Source: Paraphysoderma sedebokerense
Taxonomy: Eukaryota; Blastocladiomycota; Physodermatomycetes; Physodermatales; Physodermataceae
Assembly (NCBI GenBank): GCA_025602915.1
Contig: JAHLJZ010000074.1
Coordinates: 50,031 to 114,030 of the forward strand
Reading direction: 5' to 3'
DNA length: 64,000 nt
Within the stretch, counting starts at the first letter, position 1, and every line of letters begins with the position of its first letter. The position numbers and the translations under genes are program-made. A model generated the notes under the pieces. The model was given only the letters and a program-made list of their open reading frames with translations. It did no database searches and was not told the DNA's origin. Positions 48,121 through 57,638 of this stretch are shown here, in pieces.

Positions 48121-50970
48121 TTACATCCTTAAAACTTGTTCAATCAACTCATCTACACCTATTGGAGCCCATTCTCCATTTTCATTTTTGATAAAAGCAA
48201 CTTCATCCTCCAAGTACACCAATACACCTCTGTTCTCGCTGTTGACCAATTTCCACAGATACTTCCCAGACTTTTCATGCGTTTTAGTTGTCGACATAAA
48301 CATGAGACCATTCGACTCAGCAAGATGAGTTAATAGATCTTTGAATGTGATTGTTGGCTCGTGTTGTGGACGTTGAGGTTGAGACGCAGCGGACGGAATC
48401 GGAGTGATAGACGGTTCAGAAATAGATGACGTGGAAGGAATAAAAACGGGTGGTTGAATTTTGATACCCGCCAATGCTTGGTTCATTAAATCCAAACCCA
48501 TTTTAAATCCTCGAGCTAGACCAGTGGAAACTGTGGAATCAATAAGGTCCGGGGGGAAATACTGTTTCCATGTCATGTACCATGTGGTTATTTCGTCAAA
48601 ATTAGGATTAGGGCTAGTAAGCCATAGATATAGTACGTTTAACCATTTCGGGACGAATTCGGTTTCCAGCAGCCTCGACGTTTGATGAATCCCCAGGAGC
48701 GGTAGCCATTCAATGGTCCAGTTCAATGGATCGAGAATCTGGTGTGCCGGATTGATGCTAAGTTCGCTATGTAAAGTGACTTGAAGTTTGGGAATGATTG
48801 ATTTGCTTAATAGGATGTTGAAATCTGAAGATGAGAAAATAGTAGACCACGGTGATATGATGTCAATCATATTAGTTTGAGATGGATGCCAGGAATCGAG
48901 AAGGATGCCGATTTTGTGACGAATAGAAGGATAAAGAGTTGTCAGACGATTGTCAAGATGCGGAAGCCAGGGGTGTATCCAAGTGTGTATCGGTGTAGGA
49001 TCTTTACGAGGATTCCATGAATTAACGGCATCAGTGATTTTAGGCAGAATTAATTGGTCAATGATATTTACATAAACGAAAGGAGGCAGATGCGTAGGAT
49101 ACCAGATGTCGAGAAGGTGAATGGCGGAAGACGGGTTTCGAATGTTGAAGTCCGATGAATTGATAGCGGAACGGATTTTGGGTAGCCAAATATGATAAAT
49201 GAGGGATTCGTAAGGTGTAGTTACTGGATCAATAGATTCCATAGCTGATCGAGGAAGTGCGGATGACAATAATTTACGCCATTTCTCAAAGAACGTGAGG
49301 CCCCTCTCTGGTTCCTCCAAGGCATTCCAATCTGCGAACAATCGCTTAACTAGAGGTGCAATCACCGCAACGACTAGAGCGTCTAGCTTGTGTTTTCGAT
49401 ACTCATCGTAGTAACTGGTAATCAATTTGGTGAAGAATTCGTCAATAGACGCATCATTAGCAAGATCATCAAAATCCATTGAGCCTCCCATGATCTTCAT
49501 CTTCCGTTGAAAATCTTTCGTGAGCTGCGAAACTTCTGATAATCGTTTCAAGGCTGCTTCTTCATTTTGCACATTTCGCTGGAGGCTACCTACTGTTTGG
49601 TTCAATTCTTGCAGACGTGCTGTATCTAATCTTTGTTGTCGCGCAGTTTGTTCCAAGTCGGCTTGGGCCATACCAACCAAGAGTCTTAAATTATGACGTA
49701 GTTCGGGTAGACGAGCTGAAGTATCATAAAACAATTGTTCAGATGATTTTACTTGATTGGCACTCGACAGGACACGAGCTTCGGGTCCAGTCATATCGAT
49801 AATCTTCATAGATTGAGCTGGTGCTTCGGGGGCGTTGCTAACATCGGCCATCACCTCAATAGCGGTCTTGTACTGAACCTTTTTCTTCTTCGCAGCCGAC
49901 TTTTTCCACCCCCCAGTTTTCGGCCGGGGAACTGTCTTCCCTTTTCCACTGATCTTATCGAGTTCATCCATCTCTGTCTCGTCTATAGTACCTTCCTGCT
50001 CTTTCCGCCTTAATTCTTCCTCTTTCGCTTGTTTCGTCTTCTCTTTGAAATCCTTATAGGCCAAACCCATTCCTTTTGGTCGCTGCATCACTTCTATTGG
50101 TTTGACAATACCTGCCCCTTCAGATCCAAGACCTTGGCCTGGTTTGTAACCCATCTTCATCAACAACTTCAATCCGATGCCTTTCGTGTGCTTCTCGAAT
50201 TTAGCGAATTCTTTGTCGACTTTGAAATTTTGTTTGAGTTCTGAAAAGGATTTTGAAGGCGGTTCTGATTTTGATGAAACTGATGTATCGTTAAGCTTGC
50301 GTTTATCTTTGGTTGAGGCAAAGGTCATATTTTGCAGTTCTTCCAGTGTAGATGACGAGGCTGCTTTGGAACCGGTTGAAGAAGAGAATGAAGGCCGAGT
50401 ACCGGAAGCATCAGTCTGATTTTTTTGTAAAAACTGCGGCTGTGACGTCGCTCCGAGAGAATTAAAATCTTGTCTTTGATTCATACCTAAACCCATATGT
50501 CCAAACCTGTTCAACTCATCTTCGTCATCTTCTCGCACCACTGGCCTTCTTCGTCGATTTGTCTCAGCGACATCGTCTTCATCCATTTCATCCCCGTCGC
50601 TTTTAATGTCTCCTTCTGATTCAGCACTCTCATCTGATGACATGTCATCACTGACCACATCCATCTGGTTCTCATCAACATCTGCAGCTTCCTTACTTGT
50701 ACTTGATCCAGCCACAAACTGAATATCTTTGCTTTTCTCCTTACGGTGATATCGTCTATTGCTACCATCCTCATCTTCGTCGCTGCTACCTTTGAATATA
50801 CCGTAGATGGCGTCGTCTTTGGTGAATCTCCGGCGAGTTCGTCGTTTGTTAGGATCAACGAAGTATTCCGCCTCTTCCTCTAAATCTCGATCGGTTATGT
50901 CGAAATCTTCTTTATCTGCACTAGAATCAGAGTCGGAGCCGTCATCAAGATATCTCTTTCGTCGTCCCAT
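48121..50970 (-). CDS. TFIP11: Tuftelin-interacting protein 11 (TFIP11/Ntr1-like) G-patch splicing factor
   Basis: Single exon of 949 aa, remarkable in a window full of introns. The first 260 residues are acidic/Ser-rich (DDGSDSDSSADKEDFD; RRTRRRFTKDDAIYGIF is the conserved TFIP11 N-terminal block). The G-patch is at about 263-308 (HTKGIGLKLLMKMGYKPGQG, GIVKPIEVMQRPKGMGLAYK). A coiled coil follows (RLQELNQTVGSLQRNVQNEE), then the GCFC domain with LLSSALPRSAMESIDPV, YESLIYHIWLPKIRSAIN, LLDSWHPSQTN, and the C-terminal TFKDLLTHLAESNGLMFMS. In the family it activates Prp43/DHX15 to take apart the intron lariat spliceosome. Start at MGRRKRYL; a CACGTG lies 80 bp upstream. Confidence 0.96.
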   Translation of the reverse strand: MGRRKRYLDDGSDSDSSADKEDFDITDRDLEEEAEYFVDPNKRRTRRRFTKDDAIYGIFKGSSDEDEDGSNRRYHRKEKSKDIQFVAGSSTSKEAADVDENQMDVVSDDMSSDESAESEGDIKSDGDEMDEDDVAETNRRRRPVVREDDEDELNRFGHMGLGMNQRQDFNSLGATSQPQFLQKNQTDASGTRPSFSSSTGSKAASSSTLEELQNMTFASTKDKRKLNDTSVSSKSEPPSKSFSELKQNFKVDKEFAKFEKHTKGIGLKLLMKMGYKPGQGLGSEGAGIVKPIEVMQRPKGMGLAYKDFKEKTKQAKEEELRRKEQEGTIDETEMDELDKISGKGKTVPRPKTGGWKKSAAKKKKVQYKTAIEVMADVSNAPEAPAQSMKIIDMTGPEARVLSSANQVKSSEQLFYDTSARLPELRHNLRLLVGMAQADLEQTARQQRLDTARLQELNQTVGSLQRNVQNEEAALKRLSEVSQLTKDFQRKMKIMGGSMDFDDLANDASIDEFFTKLITSYYDEYRKHKLDALVVAVIAPLVKRLFADWNALEEPERGLTFFEKWRKLLSSALPRSAMESIDPVTTPYESLIYHIWLPKIRSAINSSDFNIRNPSSAIHLLDIWYPTHLPPFVYVNIIDQLILPKITDAVNSWNPRKDPTPIHTWIHPWLPHLDNRLTTLYPSIRHKIGILLDSWHPSQTNMIDIISPWSTIFSSSDFNILLSKSIIPKLQVTLHSELSINPAHQILDPLNWTIEWLPLLGIHQTSRLLETEFVPKWLNVLYLWLTSPNPNFDEITTWYMTWKQYFPPDLIDSTVSTGLARGFKMGLDLMNQALAGIKIQPPVFIPSTSSISEPSITPIPSAASQPQRPQHEPTITFKDLLTHLAESNGLMFMSTTKTHEKSGKYLWKLVNSENRGVLVYLEDEVAFIKNENGEWAPIGVDELIEQVLRM

Positions 50971-51671
50971 TTTGATTCTATTGTCAGAGATGTTGCCATA
51001 AATACGCCAGGTTTTGTTAGTATGGATGTGGATTTGAGATGTCGAAGGACACGTGATTTAAGTTCTTTCATAGATAATAATACATGAATGAATGATAATC
51101 ATTGCTATAGGAAAGATATGTATATTCCCTTATAATATAATCAATGATATAAGATGATACAAAATAATTAATCGGATACAAGTATCATTATTAAGTCTGT
51201 TTCGTCGTTGTCACTCTCGGAAATATGATAATCAATCGCAACAAGCCCCCAAACAGGTACAACTACAAATATTGCGCACAACGAATCAACGATATTCAGC
51301 CGGAATTTACTTATTGAATCTGGTATATGCAAGAATTTAAAATTGATATAGAAACTGCGTTTCTTCGCATAACTCGGCAATGCATGGATTCTCCAATAGT
51401 AATTTGCCACTTTTCATTTACATTTCAGTATTGTTCGATATATTTGACATACTCTTTGTTTATATCTCAAAACGTTTTCATAAACCACAAAAATAATGAG
51501 TTATTTATTATGTTTTCTTCAGCCAGAACATCCAAAAATCGTTTGAGTTGAAATATCTTTGATTTAGATACATCACAATGAATACATTGAGAATTAAAGA
51601 ACATAGCAAATAGCGATTCTGGAAAGTCAGAGGTACCCTGTTTGAATGATTCGACCTCACCATTTGAATGA
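50971..51671 (-). other. TFIP11 upstream region and unresolved minus-strand frame
   Basis: CACGTG at 51050-51055 upstream of TFIP11. From 51721 to 51467 an open minus-strand frame, overlapping the end of the seven-TM gene in another frame, encodes LLNHSNGEVESFKQGTSDFP and ENIINNSLFLWFMKTF. It ends at TGA, after which an open-looking stretch continues briefly. It may be a further exon of the neighbouring gene or chance AT-rich frame; not decided. Confidence 0.3.
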
Positions 51672-52448
51672 TTAAGCAGACAAATGGCCGATTGTAGTGC
51701 TTCCTCCTTTCGTGGCTTCACTTTTGGTTCCTTTTTGGTCGCGTTTTAAGCTTGAACAGGACCAAAAGAGATAAACCATAAGAAATCTAAACGAATCCAC
51801 ATACAGAATTACGCTACCGTAACCCAAACCAGCAAAATAGACCACACCGATTGCGGTTAAAATAGCGTTTGTCGAAACTAAAAACATTTTTTTGCCGACG
51901 TCGAATTTGCTTTCATCAATACCAATATCGGAGAGAGCAGTGTAGATAACGTAAATGAGTATTGCATGAATCAAAATGTCATAAACGCCACAGACAGAAT
52001 ACGAAATAACAAATAAGAAATTGTAGTAGGCGATTCTCATATTTTGGGTATAAGTCAACGCAAAATAAAGGATGAGGGAAATTGTTGTTTGGAGGATACA
52101 AATGCCAGACATTATTTTGTTCCACTTTGCGAGTATCGGCTGGTTAAACCTGATGAGGTCGAATTCCAGTCTAGGTATGTAAATCCAGATGACATTTTTC
52201 ACTGCACTGGAAATATGGAGGTAATCAACGAAGCCCTGGCTGTAAGGGCGACCGGAATCATGGAATGATTGTTGTATAATTCTTTGACTGAGGTTTATCA
52301 CATAGTATATGTTGATAGCTATCATTAAATTCGAAAGATTTTTCTTTGACAAAAAATTCACCACAAGGAGTGTCAGAATCGAGCCTCACCATCCTGCGAT
52401 ACAGGCGATTGGAATGTTTGCAAATAGATTCGGACTAGGCGCACTCAT
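51672..52448 (-). CDS. Seven-TM receptor-like protein, interrupted by in-frame TGA
   Basis: Not recognised by family. From ATG 52448 the frame reads MSAPSPNLFANIPIACIAGW, then TGA at 52388-52386, then in the same frame GSILTLLVVNFLSKKNLSNL and on without a stop to 51672 (about 258 codons in all). Reading through the TGA gives seven hydrophobic segments: one across the TGA, then IAINIYYVINL, AVKNVIWIYI, SGICILQTTISLILYFAL, YYNFLFVISYSVCGVYDILI, LVSTNAILTAIGVVYFAGLG, and FRFLMVYLFWSC, with a basic C-tail. Alternatively a GTGAGG donor at 52390 and a CTCAG acceptor near 52293 give a spliced form in frame that lacks the first two segments. A nonsense mutation, a splice variant or readthrough are all open. 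Confidence 0.5.
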
Positions 52449-53366
52449 GCTGATGAAGGTGGACGTGCTCTTGATGGTATGAGCTGTTGCGCTTGAGGAA
52501 GAAGACTAGAAGTTATTCGGTATCCGCGGATTGCAACTAGGACTCTGGTAGCACTATTTAATCCTGTAATATTGCAGGAATATTGCCATGGTTAGCCCCT
52601 GTGCCCCTACTTCAACTGCTAACATTAGTATCTTCTACAATGTGTGGCAATGGTGTGGCAATGTGTCTAGGCAGTGTCCACGTCGGCCCCTGTCTCTAGA
52701 GATATTGCCGGAGTGGCCCAACGCGGTTTCTGAAGGGGAATGTGGATTGTGAAGTGATAGTTGTAGTTGAAGAAGCTTCTGCACACTTCGCGACTGTATG
52801 ATATTGTGTAATTCACAAAAGGACCCCTCTTCAAACAACGGCAACGTTATGAAAAAGCAAGCAGTATCAAGGGACCAGGAGCCCACAATAAGCCCAGCAA
52901 GGAGTGGTCACATATCACATTTATGTCATGTATTTCGTATGTTCTAACGGTTCATGGCAAAATTCGTCTCGGTAGTGACTGCGGGCCTACACAATGATTC
53001 AGTGTCTGAAAGTGACATTTGTGCATGTGGTATATTTGTCCTTACCGTCCCAATACTTAATTTAAAAGTTGGCATTCATCCTGGATATCTCTTCTGATTC
53101 TAGTAATTGGCTATTAAAAAAACTTGACGGAGAAACTTGATCATGAATGTGCCAACAAACAATAATAGATTGTATTTGCTTTATTCGATGTACAAATTGT
53201 AGTAATTCCAAAATAAAAGAGCGATGTCGTCGTACGAAATGATGTGATCTCGATTTCAAATCGGTCGGATTCCGTCTTCCCTCCGTCTTCCCTCGTTCCC
53301 TCTTTAGTCCTTCCATCGAGTATAGAAAGATTCATCGAGAAGGAGTAATCACTGCCACCGCCAAAG
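52449..53366. other. Intergenic, divergent
   Basis: Upstream of the seven-TM gene and of the DUF1295 gene. No credible frame; a few direct short repeats (GTGGCAATG twice near 52645). The 3' third is pyrimidine-rich toward 53367. Confidence 0.4.
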
Positions 53367-55219
53367 ATGACAGTTGCACCGCAATTACCTCAGCTTCTCT
53401 CGTCGACATATGCATCGTCTGTTATCATGGATACTCTGCGTTCCATTTTCGCAGCGCTTCCAAATCCTATTACTAGCTCACCGCAGGAAATGTACAACTC
53501 CGTCCTCCTGCCTTGGTTCTCTCATCCCTTGACCCACTTGAAATCCCATTTCGACCAATCTCATCCTCTTTATCTTTCATTACAACTGTTGGTATTGGTC
53601 ATCTTGTGGACTTGGCTCAGCGCCGCTTACACTGGCAACTGCTCTCAGGTGGATCGACTGTGGTAGGTGACAATCTTGTTGTGTCATTATCATGCGCTTT
53701 CCATTTTTAAGCAGTTTCGGTGTTACATTTTAATTACAGGTCCATTGTGCCGTTCCTATATGCTTTTGTTTTCCTACTTAAAACGTTCCCGGTTTTCGAC
53801 GCTCGTATCACCGTTGCCACGTTCTTGACTTTCCTCTGGGGAGCTCGATTGACTTACAATTTCTATCGAAAAGGCGGATACCAGTCAGGACATGAAGATT
53901 ATAGGTAATCTAAGCTAACTGCAAAGTTTCAAATCCATCTGCCTCAGTGCCCTAAACCTATGGTCCGTGTATTTACCCTGTGTCCGTTTTTTCAGATGGC
54001 CTGCTTTGCGCAAAATCATCAAAGAACCTTACGGTGTCCTCGGCAATGTCTATTGGCAAATATTCAACTTCACTTTCATATCGGTTTTCCAAAGCGTTCT
54101 ACTTTGGCTTATTGTTGGGCCGATTATGATGGTTTGTTGGAGTGTAAGACAAAGATCAAGATCTGATCTTCTATCAGATGGGGGTGTAATTGTACCATGG
54201 AACGTTATTGATACCCTTGCAACAGTGTTATTCATCGCCTCTCTTACATTCGAAACTATTGCTGACGAACAACAGTGGAAATTCCAAACCAAGAAGTATG
54301 CAATGCTGAAGGAAGCGCAAAGACAGGTCAACGCTGTCGGCCCTGGTGTCTCGATTCAAAAACCCTCGGGTTTGCTGAAGGGATCCCTCTTTCCGCATAT
54401 TACCAAGAAGGTTGACACGAATCTCGGTTCCAAGTACCAAATTTTAAAGCAACCGACATCAGCTGCTCCTAATTCACCTGGTAAATCAGGTTCAAGATCT
54501 GATCAGCCGGGGTCTCCAGGAAAGGTTCGCAGACAATCTCAAACGAGTGACGGATTAAATTTTGGAACAAAGGAGACAGAGGTAACCGCAAAAGAATCTT
54601 TATCACCTCAAATCAATGGACATGTTCATTATACCGATCCGAACTATTACTTGGATTACATTCCCCACCCTTATAACCTCGGTTTCATTACTACTGGGTT
54701 GTTCAAGTACTGTAAGTTCATCACTACCTTCTCCTTGTTGTATTCTCTTAGTTCAGCTGGTCGCAATGAATCGCAATTTTCGTCGCTATCACCGCAAAAG
54801 TAGACTGACTTTATGATGTTACAGCCCGACACCCCAATTTTTTCTGCGAAATTGCCAATTGGTTTATTTTCTACCTCTTTTCCATCTCGGCATCAACAGT
54901 TCACACAACTCTATCTCGGCATCAACTCCCGTTTTCCTTTCCCATTTCTTATTCTTTCACCTTCTCATCCGATTGGACCACTCTTCACGTTTTAAACCGC
55001 TCATCGACCATGTATTCCTTATCCATCATTAACTGGACTTTAACCGGCGCCGTCATATTGATGTTGCTGTTTCAAGGTAGTACAATCTACACCGAATACT
55101 TGACTGGGAAAAAATACAAGTATTGGAAAGATTATTGCCTCAGAACCAGTAGATTGATACCGATGTGGAGTGGGGGTGAATTGAGGGTTGCGAATGATAT
55201 GAGTTTGAGTCCGCAGTAA
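53367..55219 (+). CDS. DUF1295 / steroid-reductase-like multi-pass membrane protein
   Basis: Four exons (53367-53662, 53740-53904, 53996-54711, 54825-55219) give 523 aa. Family blocks: QVDRLWSIVPFLYAFVFLL, FLTFLWGARLTYNFYRKGGY, GHEDYRWPALRKII, VIDTLATVLFIASLTFETIA, DEQQWKFQTKK, FKYSRHPNFFCEIANWFIFY, INWTLTGAVILMLLFQGSTI, and YKDYCLRTSRLIP-like end YCLRTSRLIPMWSGG. These match the DUF1295 family, related to 3-oxo-5-alpha-steroid 4-dehydrogenases. Compared with usual members of about 300 aa, it carries two insertions: about 120 polar residues after QFQTKK (SPGKSGSRSDQPGSPGKVRR) and about 50 between the last helices (STVHTTLSRHQLPFSFPIS). The latter may conceal an unspotted intron. The reaction is unknown; probably endoplasmic reticulum. 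Confidence 0.82.
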
Positions 55220-55555
55220 GAATTGAGGTGGATATGTGTTACATTGCTCGGAAATTTTAGGGTGGCGCTTGTAGGAGAAACTGCATATTCAGATAGCAAC
55301 CTGTTTCAGTTGAAAAGTGCTTCCCAAAAATTGAAAACGTTGTCTTGTATCGTTGCATATTCTCATGCAAGTTGTGTCAATATTCAATGAATTTCAATAC
55401 TACCAATGTGATTATAGACGTCATTTACATTCTCACGTTACAGTTTGCTAAGGATTACAGATATCTTTCTTGACTTTAGCGTACATTGAATCAATCAACT
55501 GGCACCCATACATTTCAAGCGAAACCAACGCCATGCAACTGAAAATATCCACCCA
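55220..55555 (+). other. Intergenic between convergent genes
   Basis: 3' regions of the DUF1295 and CD2BP2-like genes. Nothing coding seen. Confidence 0.4.
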
Positions 55556-57457
55556 TTATTTGAATTCTTCACCCAAGCTTTTATTCCATGGGCCTATCGG
55601 TTGACCTTGTGCATTTAGAGGCTGTAACAGAATTCCTTGATTGAAATAGCCCTGTATGATGAAGACAGAGGAAAGAAATTAAAATCTGTTCGGAACTCAA
55701 CCTGCGGGGACAAAAGAAGTGGAGCTACACCGACATACCAAATTGTACCATTCTTTCATGTTTCGATATTCGTAAGGACCATATTCTTCGGCACTACCTT
55801 CGTTGTCGATACTGTTGACTAGCCATTTATATCTCCATTTTTGAGTTTTGTCCTCGTTATTTTCGTTTGTGCCTGCTTTCATCAAGCCTGAATCGCCGGG
55901 CGCCTGAGATAGAGTATCGCCATCATTCGAGACAAAGGTTGACGACTGAGTTTGAGAAGGGTGCGTGGGAGTCCATTCCACATCGACAGCTTTCGATCGA
56001 CGGAGTTTGGACATTATAGATTCGTACGTTTGAGAGTAGACGTCTAGTTTCGACAAGCGTTTGAGACGAGTACCAATAAACGATAACGATCATATGATAA
56101 TCATATATATTACGAAAAGGTAAAAATTAATCAAAATAAGGTAAATGATTGTTGGGTTAGTCGATATACATGAGTTGGGAAAAATTAGGACTGAAAGCGG
56201 CCATACCAAGATCCCCTTCACCCACCAATCTGTCGGCAATTTCGGTGATCAATTCCACATCTTTTTTAGCCTCTTCAATTTTCAGATTCTCCTCGGTGTG
56301 TGCGACCCCTTCTTTATGTTCTGTATTCAGATCCACGTCCATATCAGTCTCCTGCGTTTTCTTCCGTTGCCGATTCTTATTTTTGTTCTTCCCGAGGCCA
56401 GACTTTTTACGGTTTTCTTGGATGATTTTGTTTAGTCTCGATAGTCCTCTAGATACCGACTCTCGAGGTTGCAATAAACCAACAAGGATTTTGAGCAAAG
56501 ATGACGAATCTGTCGGCAGTTTAGCAATGAGTGCAGTGTCTGGGGTGGAGGATGAGAGGGTGGCTTGAAGCAGCTTTTCCCGTTTACGATGTGCTTCGGC
56601 GGCCTGAAAAGTAAGATGTCATTGGTAGAAGAAAAAGAAACAGAGAATATATTTGACGCACTTTTTCAATGTCTTCTCGGCTAACATCTCGGAGCCATGA
56701 GTCGTGCATTTCATTTTGATCTTTTTTTCGAATATATGTCCCTGACTCGTCAAAATCACTGTCGTAATGATTCAAGGGATGGAGGATTGAAGGAAGACAG
56801 GGTTAGCGTTGTTGCTTGAAGGTGAATTCATAAGGCGCTATCAGAAACGGATGAGATGTTTCTGACTAGGAAAGAAAAAGCAAAGGGCAAAATCATACCC
56901 TTCCTCCATTTCCTCTCTCATATTAAATGGTTCGATTTTGATTCCGTCGTTACCTTCTTCGTATTCTCTGGTTGCCGCCACTTCGGCGGCCCTTTCTTCT
57001 TCTGTTAATGGTCGTAATTTATTTTTCTTGCCCTTCTGTTCTGTGGACATGTCTTCATTGTCAGCAAACATATCGAAATCTTCCCCTTTTGGAGTGGGTA
57101 CTTCTTCATCGCTATCAGAGTAGTCTGCCGAAGAGATTTGCTTCTTTGACCTACGTGCTGTTAATAGAGTGTTCGTTAAATAGGTTGGCAATTTGGACAG
57201 ATCCACATTATGGTCAATATTCAATTGGGACGAGGAGAAGACGTACATTGTTCCAACAGATCAGAATCGTCTTGATTGTTGTTATCCTGGTCTTGCTCTT
57301 GGCCGTTGAAGGACTGATCTATGTCGGCGTACACATTTTTGTCAATGTCGAATCTGACTTTTGGCTTCTTGTGCGGCGGAGGAGGATGGTCGATGGAGGA
57401 GGAGGGAAGAGAATCGTCGGCAAATACTCTTTTCTGTCCTTTAGAGGATTGCATCAT
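55556..57457 (-). CDS. CD2BP2/Lin1-like GYF-domain protein (U5 snRNP)
   Basis: Six exons (57457-57247, 57157-56899, 56758-56662, 56603-56192, 56043-55739, 55651-55556) give 459 aa. N-terminal basic/acidic region KKPKVRFDIDKNVYADID, then SADYSDSDEEVPTPKGEDFD, LRPLTEEERAAEVAATREYE, and GDFDESGTYIRKKDQNEMHD with SWLRD, all in CD2BP2. Next is KILVGLLQPRESVSRGLSRL, NVYSQTYESIMSKLRR, and the GYF domain WRYKWLVN...EEYGPYEYRNMKEWYNLGYF at the C-terminus. GYF binds Pro-rich ligands; in humans and yeast (Lin1) the protein is part of U5 snRNP. The donor of exon 4 (TTCA|GTCC) is chosen by phase and is weak; a better-looking GTATAT 21 nt downstream gives the wrong phase. Confidence 0.9.
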
Positions 57458-57638
57458 TTATTTTCAGAGTGCAATATAAATTGTAATAGTAGAATTTAAT
57501 TTTGCAGTGTAATGATTGAGAGCGAACTTTTCCTGTCGTGGCATTTACACTGCGAAAGGCATTCCCTCATCCACAACCACAGACATAAACACATCCACAA
57601 CAAAAGATATATCATTTGCCATCAGCACACTAGACAGA

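Noticed and set aside
52386-52388. TGA reassigned to an amino acid in this genome
   Set aside because: Other well-supported genes end with TGA (RBM5/10-like, Src1-like second frame), and Trp is written TGG throughout.
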